From Cellulomonas edaphi (GTDB lineage Bacteria > Actinomycetota > Actinomycetes > Actinomycetales > Cellulomonadaceae): a stretch of 64,000 nt of DNA. Positions within the stretch are counted from its first letter, which is position 1, and each line of letters starts with the position of its first letter. Made by a program: the position numbers and the translations under genes. Below are positions 6,401-15,368 of the stretch, one piece after another. The stretch lies in NCBI RefSeq assembly GCF_030362815.1, contig NZ_JAUCGR010000002.1:744001-808000 (forward strand). The letters run 5' to 3'. The notes under the pieces are model-generated. The model worked only from the letters and a program-made list of their open reading frames with translations. It did no database searches and was not told the origin of the DNA.

Positions 6401-9365
6401 CGCTGGTCGGTGCGGTCGAGGCGTTCTTCAGCGCCGCGTCGTACATCGCCTGCACGTCGATGCCCGGGACGCCCTTGAGGTAGGCGTCGGCGAACGCCAC
6501 GTCCGAGCTGGTGCCCGTCATGCTGTCCGCGTAGCCCGGTGCCGACCACCGCGAGATCCAGCCGCCGTCGGCGGCCTGCTGGACGAAGCCGTTGACCATC
6601 TCACCGGCCGTGCTCGGGTAGAGCAGCGAGTAGGCCGGCCAGGCGGTGCGGTAGGTGTCCCAGAACCCGTTGTTCACGAACACCTTGCCGTCCACCACGC
6701 GTGCGCCGGTCGCCGTGGCCGTGGTGCCTGCCGGGGCCGGGTCGCCCGACGCGGAGGACTGCACGACGTGCCGGTACACCGGTCGCTGCGCGGTCCCCGT
6801 GTTCTCGTAGCCCGAGTTCGGGTAGAGGTTGAGCCGGTAGAGGTTCGAGTACAGCGACGTCAGCGTGTCCCGGCTCGCGCCGCGCACGTCGATCACGCCG
6901 AGCGCGTCGTCCCACAGCCGCTGCGCGCGCCGCTCGACGGCGGCGAACGTGTCGGCCGGGGCGATCTCGAGCGCCAGGTTGCGCTTGGCCTGGGCGACGC
7001 CGATGAGCGAGGTCGCGAGCCGCAGCGTGACCACCTTGCTCCTCGAGGTGTCGAGCTTGAGGTAGCCCGTGACGTCACCGCCACCGCCGCCGGTGAGCTT
7101 TCCGCCGCCCGTCACGTCGCCGTCCACGGTCCCGTAGACGAACATGCGGGTCATGCCGGCGGAGCTGCCCGGCGTGCTGACGTCGGTGTAGCCGGACACG
7201 ACACCGGCGGCGGCGTCGAGGGTCAGCCCGCCCGCGTCGTCGACGTTGTCGAAGATCAGGTTCGACTCCTCGCCCGTGAAGGTGAAGCGGAACATCGCGG
7301 CGTGGTCGGTCGGAGCGATCTCCGTCTTCATGCCGTTGTCGAACGTGACGCCGTAGTAGTGGGCGCGAGCGACCTCGTTGGCGTGGCTGAACGTCAGCGC
7401 ACGCGCCGACCGGCCCGCGTCGGGAGTGCCGGTCGCACCGGACGGCATCACCTGGAACGTCTGCCGGTCACCCATCCACGGGCTCGGCTCGTGGCTGAGG
7501 GAGAACGCCTGCAGGCTCGGGCGGTTCTGGTCGTCGTTGCCCTTCTGGTACTCGTAGAGCCACCGGTTGGTTCCCGCGTTGGTGACCGGGGTCCAGAAGT
7601 TGAACCCGTGCGGCACCGCGGTGGCGGGGATGGTGTTCCCGCGGGAGAAGTCGCTGGTCGCGTTGGTCCCGCGCGTCGTCACGACGTAGTCCGACGGGTG
7701 CGTCGCGGCGGGCTCCGCACCGGCGCTCTTGACCGCGACGTCGTCGACCCAGCCGCTGAAGTCGCCCGGGCCGTCCGGGTTGTCGTACCCGACGAGGATC
7801 CGGTCGATCGTCTTGCCCGCGGCCACCTTGCCGATGCGGGACGCGACCGAGTTCCACTGGTTGACGTACAGCGCCTGCGACGCGCCCTGGCCTCGCGGGC
7901 TCAGGCCCGCACCGCGCTCGTCGACGGCGCCGAGGTCGCTCAGGTACGTGCCGTCGGTGAACGCGAGGTCGACGGCGGCGTACGTGCTCGCGTACCCGAG
8001 GTCGTTCTCGGACGCCTCGGGGAAGATCGTGTACGACAGCTCGGTGTCGGTCCCGACCGGGACGTCCACGTCGAAGACCTTGTCGTAGGCGAACCCCCGC
8101 GCGTCGTTCGACTGGCTGCCGGCGTAGTGCAGCGCCGAGACGCCGGTCCACCCGACGTTGGTGCGCGCCGTGTAGGCCGACGTCGGTCCGGACCCGACCT
8201 CCGCGGTCATGCTCGTCGCCGGGAGCGGCTTGGTCGCCAGCTGCAGCTCGGCGAGCTGGGTGCCGTCGCTGCCGCCGTTCGAGGTGATGTCGAGGCGGTA
8301 GTACCGATAGTCGCCGGGCGTCGCGACCGTGTAGCCGCGCGTCTGGAGGCGCTCGGAGAACGTCTGGTTCTCCCGGGTGTCGAGCGTGGTCCAGCTCGTG
8401 CCGTCCGCCGAGCCGCGCAGCGTCCAGCCTCGCGGGTCGCGGTTCGCGGCGTCGTTGGCGGAGGTGAGCGCGTAGGCCGCGACGGTCGTCGCGGCGTCGA
8501 GCTCGTACGTGATCTGCGCGGTGCGCGCACCGGCGAGCCACTTGGTGTTCGCGTCGCCGTCCGCGAGGTTGCCCGCCACCTCGTTCGGGGCGTTCTCCTT
8601 GCTCGCCGTCACCTTCGTCACGTGCGACGTGACGTCGCCCGGCAGGTCGACCGCCCCCGGCACCAGACGGCGGACCGAGGTCCCGGAGATGACGGCGTCG
8701 ATGGCGCCGGCGTCGTGCGTCCGGATCTGCAGCTGCGGGGTCCCGCCGCCAGACGTCGGTCGCGCGAAGTCGACCGTGACCGTCTGCGGCTGCGCGCTCA
8801 GGGTCAGGTACGTGCCGCCCACGTCCGAGGCGCCGCTGTAGGCGTTGAGGAAGACCCTGCCCGTCCCGGTCAGCGTGACCTGGGCGCGCAGCGTGACGCC
8901 GCGATCGAGGGCGGGCATCGGCACCTGCACCCACGTCTCGCCCTTGGACTGCATGGCCCAGTGCTCGGCAGGGTCACCCGCCGAGGTGGTGCTGTCCTCG
9001 AGGGTGCCGGGCACCGACCCCACGCCGTTCTGGAACGGCCCTTCCCACGCGAGCGCGTCGGTCGCTCCCCCGAGCAGGTCGTCGCCCGTCACGGTGCTCG
9101 GGCTGCGCTCCAGCACCGAGGTCCCGATGACGCCTTGGACGCGGGGCCCGGATGCCGACACCTCCGGCGTGCTGGTCCATCCGGGCTGGGGGTCCGCGGC
9201 CTCGAACGACGAGAAGAAGGTGCCGCCGGACCGCGGGGCGGCGGTGGCGGGCGTGCCGCCCGCGACGAGCGCGGTGCCGCTGATCAGCATCGTCAGCGCG
9301 ACGGTCGCGGCGATGCCGCGACCGCCTGACGGGCACGAGGGTGGCAGGGAGGGGCGAGGTGACAT
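3429..9365 (-). CDS. Secreted multidomain mannosidase: F5/8C - GH92 - F5/8C - GH76
   Basis: This is 1978 residues. A Sec signal peptide (about 1-43, LTMLISGTALVAGG...ATAA) leads the protein. Then come a beta-sandwich region with a discoidin-like F5/8C domain (~250-376), a second sandwich (~385-548), GH92 (~558-1310), another F5/8C (~1330-1465), a helical FIVAR-like linker (~1470-1640) and GH76 (~1647-1978). GH92 motifs present are GFWDTYRTAWP (~900), FTETDGWNFAF (~1096) and GDEDNGEMSAWW (D1211, D1213). In family GH92 the acidic residues at the last two sites catalyse Ca-dependent exo-alpha-mannosidase action. GH76 carries the Asp pair D1718-D1719 before WW, the site used by endo-alpha-1,6-mannanases. 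The enzyme should degrade yeast or fungal alpha-mannan outside the cell. A GGAG Shine-Dalgarno lies 6 bases before the ATG at 9365. Confidence 0.92.
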   Translation of the reverse strand: MSPRPSLPPSCPSGGRGIAATVALTMLISGTALVAGGTPATAAPRSGGTFFSSFEAADPQPGWTSTPEVSASGPRVQGVIGTSVLERSPSTVTGDDLLGGATDALAWEGPFQNGVGSVPGTLEDSTTSAGDPAEHWAMQSKGETWVQVPMPALDRGVTLRAQVTLTGTGRVFLNAYSGASDVGGTYLTLSAQPQTVTVDFARPTSGGGTPQLQIRTHDAGAIDAVISGTSVRRLVPGAVDLPGDVTSHVTKVTASKENAPNEVAGNLADGDANTKWLAGARTAQITYELDAATTVAAYALTSANDAANRDPRGWTLRGSADGTSWTTLDTRENQTFSERLQTRGYTVATPGDYRYYRLDITSNGGSDGTQLAELQLATKPLPATSMTAEVGSGPTSAYTARTNVGWTGVSALHYAGSQSNDARGFAYDKVFDVDVPVGTDTELSYTIFPEASENDLGYASTYAAVDLAFTDGTYLSDLGAVDERGAGLSPRGQGASQALYVNQWNSVASRIGKVAAGKTIDRILVGYDNPDGPGDFSGWVDDVAVKSAGAEPAATHPSDYVVTTRGTNATSDFSRGNTIPATAVPHGFNFWTPVTNAGTNRWLYEYQKGNDDQNRPSLQAFSLSHEPSPWMGDRQTFQVMPSGATGTPDAGRSARALTFSHANEVARAHYYGVTFDNGMKTEIAPTDHAAMFRFTFTGEESNLIFDNVDDAGGLTLDAAAGVVSGYTDVSTPGSSAGMTRMFVYGTVDGDVTGGGKLTGGGGGDVTGYLKLDTSRSKVVTLRLATSLIGVAQAKRNLALEIAPADTFAAVERRAQRLWDDALGVIDVRGASRDTLTSLYSNLYRLNLYPNSGYENTGTAQRPVYRHVVQSSASGDPAPAGTTATATGARVVDGKVFVNNGFWDTYRTAWPAYSLLYPSTAGEMVNGFVQQAADGGWISRWSAPGYADSMTGTSSDVAFADAYLKGVPGIDVQAMYDAALKNASTAPTSANVGRKGQQRATFLGYTPTSTHESASWSLEDYLNDYGIATMSKKLLDTTSSRDPRHQEYADNYTYYLSRAQNYATLFDPTTGFLRGRDEDGGWARSAADFDPEEWGNEFTETDGWNFAFHAVQDGQGLANLYGGRAALGAKLDEFFATPETAGKPGSYGGPIHEMREAKAVRQGQWGLSNQVSHHIPYMYDFAGQPAKAAEAVRTALARSFTGNDIGQGYPGDEDNGEMSAWWLFSSLGFYPLQVGSPTYAIGSPLFTHATIHLENGKDLVIDAPKNSATNIYVQGVRVNGVRQSATYLTQRQLERGGTITFEMGAKPSAWGTGADDAPPSITQGDDRPDPLADASGSAGSVVTTSEQGTDVAALTDDTSATEVSFGSATPTITVAHRGTTSRAQMYTLTSGAKEGADPTAWTLQGTTDGTHWTTLDTRSNQAFASRQQTRAFSIARPEVYRDYRLHVTASSGRTSTIAEVELLSRTPQVSELADAIDAARSAHRISGSTAKRLGAIVDAAQDAQGEGDVAGVLEHVRELRAQVDTLVASRLDDRTRATLGLLISQWLAPGTGLDEIRSSVGALERSGDIKSATATRLQELVATAQKAVDGAHAAQVAATLTELRVEIAGASAKRVSAGAKAALLPLVDALIETPPAVQRSASAARTLMSDYDPQKAWWPSSWWNSAVATHTVIDYMARTGDRSYLGQVDSTFEKDKGKFPAGELSGDELLGNFTSRAIDDSEWWGLAWVSAYDLTHDEKYLDMAVTIAEYVQGYWDDSTCGGGVWWDAERTYKNAVTNGLYVRLTAELHNRLPGDTTWLARSQTGWDWLTASGMINAKGLVNDGLTADCTNNGGTVWSYNQGLAIGAGLELHRATGDAEPLQTAKRLADAAIGSSALVADGVLTESCDAVDVTCDDNGKQFKGVFMRYFGDLADTTGARRYAEFVDKQAATIWSKDRAAGDRLGVRWAGATSRTHPNVFDWRTQASALSALLAATPQAQ

Positions 9366-9406
9366 CTGTGTCTCCGGTCATCGGGCGGGCATCGGCGCCC
9401 GCATCT

Positions 9407-9420
9407 TGACAACGTTGTCA
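9407..9420. promoter_or_regulatory. LacI-family operator, perfect 14-bp palindrome
   Basis: TGACAACGTTGTCA is perfectly symmetric and lies 42 bases upstream of the mannosidase ATG. The central ACGT with TGACAA/TTGTCA arms is typical of LacI/GalR-family operators in Actinobacteria. It differs from the operator repeated near the LacI gene at 24-25 kb, so a regulator encoded elsewhere probably controls mannan degradation. The rest of 9366-9572 shows nothing else I can support. Confidence 0.7.
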
Positions 9421-9572
9421 CCGCGCAATGTTCCAGAAGATGGACAAATCGTCAAACGGCATCCCGCGCATACCGGTCGTTCCGCACCACTCCTCGGACG
9501 AGAGCGATCGCCGAGCCCCGGGGGTGCCGGTGCTCTAGGCGGCCCACCGCGCGACGATGCGCGCGCGGCTCC

Positions 9573-11063
9573 TCAGGAGGGATCGCGGCGCGAGCGTGCA
9601 CCGTCCGTCGGCGCGTGGCGGTCGAGAAACGCGTAGACCTCGCGCGCGTCCACGCCGGGGAACGCGCCGGTGGGCAGCGCGGTGAAGACCTGCTGGTGGA
9701 TGCGCGCGCTGGGCCAGGACGCGTCCTGCCAGCGGGCCGCCGAGGCCGCCGAAGGACGCCGGCAGCAGCCTTCGTCGGGGCACGTCGACCGGTGGCGCTC
9801 CGTGGTGTCCCGACCGCGGAACCACGTGGCCGACGCGAAGGGGACGCCGATCGCGAGGGCCATCTGGCCCGTGGTGCTCGAGCCGGTCTGGGTCGAGCAC
9901 CAGAAGGTGCCCGCGGGCGTGTCCGTGTACTGGTACGACTCCGAGGTGCGGTCGCGCCGGGCCAGCGCGCGCCGCACGCCCCAGCTGCGGCAGACCAGCT
10001 GGCCCTCGATCGCGCCGGTGACGTCGGTGGGGAGCGGGAGACCGTCGTTGGCGTACGCGCGGTAGATCGCGCCGTCGCCCCCGATGCGCAGGAAGTGCAC
10101 GGGGATGTCGAGGTGGTGCGTGGCGAGGCTCGTGAAGCGCTGCGCGGCCGCCTCGTGGGTGACCCCGAAGGCGTCCCGCAGGTCCTCGATCGCGAGGTCC
10201 TTCTCCCGCTTGTGCAGCTGCAGGTGCTCCACGGTGGCCGACTCGGGCATCAGGGCGCTCGAAGCGAAGTAGGTGATCTCCATGCGCTGGCGCAGGAAGT
10301 CGTCGTACGACGTCGGGCGCTCGTGGCCGAGCACGCGGTGCGCGATGGCCTGCAGGGCCAGCGAGCGCAGGCCGTGCCCGCCGGGGATCGAGGCGGGTGG
10401 CAGGTAGATGCGCCCGTGCTCCAGGTCGGTGATGGTGCGGGTGGAGGCGGGCAGGTCGTCGACGTGGATGATCGCGAACCCGAGCTGCTCGGCCATGCGT
10501 GAGACGGTGCGGTGCGTGAGCGCCCCGGACGAGTAGCCCGCCGCGCGCACCATGTGCTCGGCGACCTTCTCGATCTCGGGCAGGTAGTTGTCGCGCGCCT
10601 GGCGCTCGAGCCGGATCTGGGTGTTGGCGCGACGCGCCTCCTCGGGCGTCGCGACCGCCTCCAGGTCGCGCCGCGTGAGCTCGTCGTGCAGCCCGACGAG
10701 CTGTTCGAGCACCGGCAGCGGGAGCGACCGGCTCGGGCGCACGCTCGGCAGCGCGAGGCGCCCGAACGCCGCCGAGCGCTGCGCGCGGTCGAGCGCGATC
10801 TCGAGCGCGGCACGGCGCGAGGGCGGCTCGGCGTCGAGCAGGTCGGCGGTCGTCACGTCGAGCGCCTCCGCCAGGGCGCGCAGCAGGGCCAGCCGCGGTT
10901 CGCGACGGCCGTTCTCCACGAGCGAGAGCAGGCTCGGCGTCACACCGACCCGGGTGCCGAGCGCGTCGAGGGTCAGGCCCTTGGCCTTGCGCAGGTGCCG
11001 CAGCCGTCGTCCGAGCGTCAGCGCGTCCGGTGCCGTGTCGTCGTCGTGCGTCGGTGTCGCCAC
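9573..11063 (-). CDS. RamB/PrpR-like XRE transcriptional regulator with IrrE-like and ScfR domains
   Basis: This is 496 residues from a GTG start. The N-terminal XRE helix-turn-helix (~15-75, [23 protein letters not shown]) is followed by an IrrE/DUF955-like domain (~155-300). A C-terminal short-chain-fatty-acyl regulator domain contains Cys in [14 protein letters not shown] and STCPDEGCC. The mycobacterial relative PrpR uses C-terminal cysteines for an Fe-S cluster and responds to acyl-CoA; corynebacterial RamB controls acetate genes. The IrrE-like region lacks an HExxH peptidase motif (it reads IAHRVLGHE), so proteolysis is unlikely. It is divergent from pckG, 123 bp apart, and so a probable regulator of it and perhaps of the distant prpDBC operon. 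Confidence 0.88.
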   Translation of the reverse strand: MATPTHDDDTAPDALTLGRRLRHLRKAKGLTLDALGTRVGVTPSLLSLVENGRREPRLALLRALAEALDVTTADLLDAEPPSRRAALEIALDRAQRSAAFGRLALPSVRPSRSLPLPVLEQLVGLHDELTRRDLEAVATPEEARRANTQIRLERQARDNYLPEIEKVAEHMVRAAGYSSGALTHRTVSRMAEQLGFAIIHVDDLPASTRTITDLEHGRIYLPPASIPGGHGLRSLALQAIAHRVLGHERPTSYDDFLRQRMEITYFASSALMPESATVEHLQLHKREKDLAIEDLRDAFGVTHEAAAQRFTSLATHHLDIPVHFLRIGGDGAIYRAYANDGLPLPTDVTGAIEGQLVCRSWGVRRALARRDRTSESYQYTDTPAGTFWCSTQTGSSTTGQMALAIGVPFASATWFRGRDTTERHRSTCPDEGCCRRPSAASAARWQDASWPSARIHQQVFTALPTGAFPGVDAREVYAFLDRHAPTDGARSRRDPS

Positions 11064-11093
11064 ATCGTGACCCTACGTCAACATCGCGCGAAA

Positions 11094-11144
11094 TTGACAG
11101 CCGTGCTGACGAACACGGCGCACAAGAGCCCGGCAGGCTGTCAA
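11094..11144. promoter_or_regulatory. Inverted repeat in the regulator/pckG divergent promoter region
   Basis: TTGACAGCC at 11094-11102 and its exact complement GGCTGTCAA at 11136-11144 are separated by 33 bp, inside the 123-bp gap between the PrpR-like regulator (-) and pckG (+). Either arm could be half of a looped or dimeric site, and TTGACA could also serve as a -35 element. I did not find the TTTGC-type motif described for RamB/PrpR. Confidence 0.35.
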
Positions 11145-11186
11145 CAGAGCCCGGACCGTCCGCCGCTCACCCGAGGAGACCAGACC

Positions 11187-13076
11187 ATGCCTCTGCTGGC
11201 CGACGCACCCACCGCCCCCACCCGCGGCACGCTCGACGCGGCCACCGCCGCCGCACGCAACGGCGACGTCCACGCGTGGGTCGAGGCCGTGGCCGCCCTC
11301 ACGCAGCCCCGCGCGGTGGTGTGGTGCGACGGCTCCGACGTCGAGCGACGCGCCCTCGTGGCGCAGATGGTCCGGACCGGGACGCTTCTGCCGCTCGACC
11401 CGGACCTGCGCCCGGGCAGCTACCTGGCCCGCTCCGACCCGGCCGACGTGGCGCGCGTCGAGTCGCGCACGTTCATCTGCTCGCCGGACCAGCGCGACGC
11501 GGGGCCCACCAACAACTGGCGTGAGCCGGGTGCCATGCGGGACGAGCTCGACGGCGTCTTCACCGGTGCGATGCGCGGCCGGACCATGTACGTGGTGCCG
11601 TTCTCCATGGGTCCCGTCGGTGGACCGCTGTCCCAGCTCGGCGTGCAGGTCACCGACTCCCCCTACGTCGTGGTGAGCATGGGCGTCATGACACGGGTGG
11701 GCAGCGACGTGCTCGACCTGGTCGAGGCGGGTGCGCCCTTCGTCCCCGCCGTGCACTCGGTGGGCATGCCCCTGCGGGACGAGGCCGGCGACGAGATCGA
11801 CGACGTGCCCTGGCCGTGCAGCAGCACGAAGTACATCGCCCACTTCCCCGAGAGCCGCGAGATCTGGTCGTTCGGCTCGGGGTACGGCGGCAATGCGCTC
11901 CTGGGCAAGAAGTGCTTCGCGCTGCGCATCGCGTCCGTCATGGGCCGCGACGAGGGCTGGCTGGCCGAGCACATGCTGCTGGTCCGCCTCACGTCGCCGC
12001 AGGGCCGCCGCTACCACGTCGCCGCCGCGTTCCCCTCGGCGTGCGGCAAGACGAACCTGGCGATGCTCCGGCCGACGCTGCCCGGGTGGACGGTCGAGAC
12101 CATCGGCGACGACATCGCGTGGCTGCGCCCCGGCCCGGACGGGGAGCTGCGCGCGATCAACCCCGAGGCGGGGTTCTTCGGCGTCGCGCCGGGCACGGGC
12201 GAGGCGACCAACCCCGCGGCCGTCGAGATGCTGGCGCGCGACACCATCTTCACCAACGTCGCCCTCACGCCGGAGGGCGACGTCTGGTGGGAGGGCCTGA
12301 CCGAGACTCCGCCTGCTCACCTGACCGACTGGCGCGGGCGCCCCTGGGTGCCCGGCTCCGAGGAGCCGGCCGCCCACCCCAACAGCCGGTTCACGGTGGC
12401 CGCGGAAAGGTGCCCGTCGATCGCGGCCGGCTGGGACGACCCCGAGGGCGTCGTGCTGGACGCGATCGTCTTCGGCGGTCGTCGCGCCACCAACGTGCCG
12501 CTCGTGGCGCAGGCAGAGAGCTGGGAGCACGGGGTGTTTATGGGGGCGACCATCTCCTCGGAGCGCACCGCCGCCGCCGAGGGGGTCGTCGGCGAGCTGC
12601 GCCGCGACCCGTTCGCGATGCTGCCCTTCTGCGGCTACGACATGGCGGACCACTGGGCGCACTGGCTGCGGGTCGGCGCGTCGCTCGACCGCGCCCGCCG
12701 GCCGCTCGTGTTCCAGGTGAACTGGTTCCGTCGCGACGACGAGGGCCGGTTCCTCTGGCCCGGGTTCGGCGAGAACTCCCGCGTGCTCGCCTGGATCGTG
12801 GACCAGGTCGACAGGGCGCGCGGTCTGCGCACCGACGTGGGCGCCGTAGCCAGCCCCGTCGGGCTGCTGCCCGCGCCGGGTGCGCTCGAGACGCGAGGCC
12901 TCGACCTCGACGACGCGACGCTGGCGCGCCTGTTCGCCGTCGACGCCGGCTCCTGGCAGCTCGAGACCGACCTGACCGAGGAGTTCTTCGCGACGTTCGG
13001 CGACCGCGTGCCGCAGGCGCTGCGCGACCGCCTCGCGCGGCTCCGCGAGGCCCTGGGGACGCCAGGCGCGGACTGA
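11187..13076 (+). CDS. pckG: Phosphoenolpyruvate carboxykinase (GTP)
   Basis: This is 629 residues, a normal length for the GTP-dependent class. It converts oxaloacetate and GTP to phosphoenolpyruvate, CO2 and GDP, the entry of gluconeogenesis from C4 acids. The signature P-loop FPSACGKTN covers residues 282-290 (C286, K288), and the PEPCK motifs [12 protein letters not shown] and [15 protein letters not shown] are present. A GAGGAG Shine-Dalgarno ends 8 bases before the ATG at 11187. The reading frame is open far upstream, but only the part after this ATG is family sequence. The gene is monocistronic and divergent from the PrpR-like regulator. Its 3' end is 15 bp from the convergent hpaI gene. 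Confidence 0.97.
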   Translation: MPLLADAPTAPTRGTLDAATAAARNGDVHAWVEAVAALTQPRAVVWCDGSDVERRALVAQMVRTGTLLPLDPDLRPGSYLARSDPADVARVESRTFICSPDQRDAGPTNNWREPGAMRDELDGVFTGAMRGRTMYVVPFSMGPVGGPLSQLGVQVTDSPYVVVSMGVMTRVGSDVLDLVEAGAPFVPAVHSVGMPLRDEAGDEIDDVPWPCSSTKYIAHFPESREIWSFGSGYGGNALLGKKCFALRIASVMGRDEGWLAEHMLLVRLTSPQGRRYHVAAAFPSACGKTNLAMLRPTLPGWTVETIGDDIAWLRPGPDGELRAINPEAGFFGVAPGTGEATNPAAVEMLARDTIFTNVALTPEGDVWWEGLTETPPAHLTDWRGRPWVPGSEEPAAHPNSRFTVAAERCPSIAAGWDDPEGVVLDAIVFGGRRATNVPLVAQAESWEHGVFMGATISSERTAAAEGVVGELRRDPFAMLPFCGYDMADHWAHWLRVGASLDRARRPLVFQVNWFRRDDEGRFLWPGFGENSRVLAWIVDQVDRARGLRTDVGAVASPVGLLPAPGALETRGLDLDDATLARLFAVDAGSWQLETDLTEEFFATFGDRVPQALRDRLARLREALGTPGAD

Positions 13077-13091
13077 GCCGAGAGGCGCGCG

Positions 13092-13889
13092 TCAGGCCCC
13101 GCGTCCCGGCGGCGTGCGGTCGACGAACCGGGCGGCGAGCGCGTCGGACCCCCGGGCCAGGAGCGTGACGTCCGCCCCCACGATGACGAACGACGCCCCC
13201 GCGGCCAGGTAGGCATCGGCGACCGCCGGGTCGAAGGCGTTGACGCCGACCGGGACGCCGACGCCCGCCACGGCGTCGAGCACACGCCGGGCGGCGGCGG
13301 TCACGTCCGGGTGGGTCTGCTGGCCCAGCAGTCCCAGGGAGGCGGCCAGGTCGGACGGGCCGACGAGCACGCCGTCCACACCGTCGACCCTCGCGATCGC
13401 CGCCGCGGCGTCGACCCCGGCGGCGGTCTCCACCTGCACGACGAGCGACACGTGGTCGTCGGCGTCGGCGAGGTAGCCCTCGACGCGGTTCCAGCGCGCC
13501 GACCGCGCGAGGGCCGATCCCACGCCGCGCACGCCGCGGGGCGGGTACCGGACGGCCCGGACCACCCGCTCGGCGTCGGCGGCCGACGAGACCATGGGCA
13601 CCAGCAGGTTCTGCGCACCGAGATCGAGCACCTGCTTGATCACCACGGCGTCGTCGCTCGGGACGCGCACCACCGGAGTGGCCGGGTAGGCCGCGACGGC
13701 CTGGAGCTGGGCGAGCACCGAGCCGAGGCCGTTGGGGCCGTGCTCCATGTCGACCAGGAGCCAGTCGAGGCCGGCTCCGGCGCAGATCTCGGCGACGACC
13801 GGGCTGCCGGAGCACACCCACATCCCGACCAGCGGTCGGTCCGCCGCGGCCAGCGCGGCGCGGAACGTCGGGCTCAGAGGAAGCGGCAC
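13092..13889 (-). CDS. hpaI: HpaI-type 2-oxo-acid aldolase
   Basis: About 265 residues from the GTG at 13889, close to E. coli HpaI (262). A start at 13919 is possible but would overlap hpaH by 46 bases. It cleaves 2,4-dihydroxyhept-2-ene-1,7-dioate (2-oxo-4-hydroxyheptanedioate) to pyruvate and succinate semialdehyde, the last step of homoprotocatechuate degradation. Family residues present are the His of DMEHGPN, the Arg of VVRVPS, the metal-binding Glu of VQVETAAG and the Asp of VGPSDLA. The gene overlaps the end of hpaH by 16 bases and closes the hpa operon, 15 bp from the pckG stop. The general aldolase fold is certain; the exact substrate follows from context. Confidence 0.9.
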   Translation of the reverse strand: MPLPLSPTFRAALAAADRPLVGMWVCSGSPVVAEICAGAGLDWLLVDMEHGPNGLGSVLAQLQAVAAYPATPVVRVPSDDAVVIKQVLDLGAQNLLVPMVSSAADAERVVRAVRYPPRGVRGVGSALARSARWNRVEGYLADADDHVSLVVQVETAAGVDAAAAIARVDGVDGVLVGPSDLAASLGLLGQQTHPDVTAAARRVLDAVAGVGVPVGVNAFDPAVADAYLAAGASFVIVGADVTLLARGSDALAARFVDRTPPGRGA

Positions 13890-14659
13890 GAGACCGTCCC
13901 CATCGACCCGTAGTCGCACACGATGCTGTCACCGCGCGACACCCAGACCGGCCGCGTGAACGAACCGGCCAGGATCACCTCGCCGGCCTCGAGGCGCGCC
14001 CCGTGCTGGTGCAGCTTGTTGGCGAGCCAGGCGACCCCCGTGGCCGGGTGGTTGAGCACGCCGGCGGCCACGCCCGTCTCCTCGATGGTCTCGTTGCGGT
14101 AGAGCAGCGCGCCGACCCAGCGCAGGTCCACCTGGTCGGGGGCCATGGGCCGACCGCCCAGCACCATGCCGCCGTAGGCGGCGTTGTCGGCGATGGTGTC
14201 GACGATCGTGCGGCCCTCGAGCTCGATGTGCGAGTTGAGGATCTCGAGCGCGGGCGTCACGAACTCGGTCGCCCGCAGCACGTGGAAGACGGTGCAGTGC
14301 GGGCCCTCGAGCGGCTGCGCGAGGACAAAGGCCAGCTCGACCTCGACGCGCACGTTCGTGAACGCGTCGTACGGGATCACCGCCCCGTTCTCCCACACCG
14401 TGTCGTCGAACATCACGCCGTAGTCCGGCTCCGTGATGCCGGTCGCCTGCTGCATGGCCCGCGACGTCAGCCCGATCTTGCGACCCACCAGCCGGCGCCC
14501 CGCAGCCAGGCTCTTCTCCCGCCACACGCCCTGCACGGCGTAGGCGTCCTCGACCGTGGCGTCGGGGTAGCGGGCGGTGATGCGCGGGAGCAGGGTGCGG
14601 TCGCGCTCGGCGTGGGCGAGCTCCTCGGCGATCGCGGCGATCGTCTCGGCGGGCAGCAT
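13874..14659 (-). CDS. hpaH: 2-oxo-hept-4-ene-1,7-dioate hydratase
   Basis: This is 261 residues, like E. coli HpaH (267). It hydrates 2-oxohept-4-ene-1,7-dioate, a Mg-dependent step before the HpaI aldolase; it belongs to the FAH-superfamily hydratase group (MhpD/XylJ/HpaH). Visible motifs are [27 protein letters not shown] and GVAWLANKL. The ATG at 14659 is preferred over the GTG at 14665 because AAGGAG sits 5 bases before the ATG but directly against the GTG. It follows the GntR regulator by 25 bp and overlaps hpaI. Confidence 0.92.
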   Translation of the reverse strand: MLPAETIAAIAEELAHAERDRTLLPRITARYPDATVEDAYAVQGVWREKSLAAGRRLVGRKIGLTSRAMQQATGITEPDYGVMFDDTVWENGAVIPYDAFTNVRVEVELAFVLAQPLEGPHCTVFHVLRATEFVTPALEILNSHIELEGRTIVDTIADNAAYGGMVLGGRPMAPDQVDLRWVGALLYRNETIEETGVAAGVLNHPATGVAWLANKLHQHGARLEAGEVILAGSFTRPVWVSRGDSIVCDYGSMGTVSCRFL

Positions 14660-14684
14660 CCTCACTCCTTCGCGGTCGGGCGGG

Positions 14685-15368
14685 TCACAGGGTGGACGGG
14701 CTGGGGTCCTCGCCCGGGTGCTCGTGCGCCATGTACGCCGCGAGCGTGCCGGCGCGGTGGCGCCGCACGGCCTGCTCGACGTCGCGCACCGGGGCGCCGC
14801 TCTCGATGAGCACCAGGAGCTGCTCGTGCTCGTGCACGGACTCCTGCGCGCGGCCGGGGACGAACGCGAAGATCGAGTCCCGCATGTGCGCCAGGCGGGC
14901 CCACTCGGCGTCGACGATCTCCAGCAGGCGCGGGTTGGTGCACCGCGCGTACAGGATGTGGTGGAACTCCTGGTTGAGGGCGGAGAACGCGCGGGGCTCG
15001 AACCGGCCGAGCGCCGCGCCCATGACCTCGTTGAGCGCGCGCGCCCGCCGGAGGTCGTCGGTCGTCAGGTGCGGCGCGGCGAGCGCGGTCGCGGCGCTCT
15101 CGACGATGGCGATGGCCTCCATGGCGAACCGGTACTGCGAGTCGTCGACCATCGCGACGCGGGCGCCCACGTTGCGCTCGAACGTGATGAGCCCCTCGGC
15201 CTCGAGCTGCCGCACCGCCTCCCGGACCGGCACCACGCTCATGTCGAGCTCGTTGGCGATGGTCCCGAGCACCAGCCGGAAACCCGGCGTGAACTCCTGC
15301 TGCGCGATCCGCTCCCGGATCCACTGGTAGGCGAGCTGCGACTTGCTCACGTTCGTCGTGGCACTCAT
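14685..15368 (-). CDS. GntR-family regulator, FCD (FadR-like) subgroup
   Basis: This is 227 residues. The winged helix-turn-helix (~10-75) includes GTIANELDMSVVPVREAVRQLEAEGLI, and the all-helical FCD effector domain (~85-215) includes the metal/ligand positions of NQEFHHILYARC and EHEQLLVLIESG. Its ATG overlaps the stop of the FAH-RraA fusion gene (ATGA), so it is co-translated inside the operon and is probably its own regulator. FCD regulators usually repress and are released by a pathway acid; here that could be homoprotocatechuate or a later intermediate. A candidate operator lies at 16843-16878. An in-frame start 99 bases upstream is rejected because it would lie within the preceding gene. 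Confidence 0.9.
   Translation of the reverse strand: MSATTNVSKSQLAYQWIRERIAQQEFTPGFRLVLGTIANELDMSVVPVREAVRQLEAEGLITFERNVGARVAMVDDSQYRFAMEAIAIVESAATALAAPHLTTDDLRRARALNEVMGAALGRFEPRAFSALNQEFHHILYARCTNPRLLEIVDAEWARLAHMRDSIFAFVPGRAQESVHEHEQLLVLIESGAPVRDVEQAVRRHRAGTLAAYMAHEHPGEDPSPSTL

Noticed and set aside
2016..9329. A stop-free plus-strand frame of more than 7 kb opposite the mannosidase
   Set aside because: Arg/Gly/Val-rich nonsense without domains; it is the mirror of strong G/C third-position bias in the real minus-strand gene.
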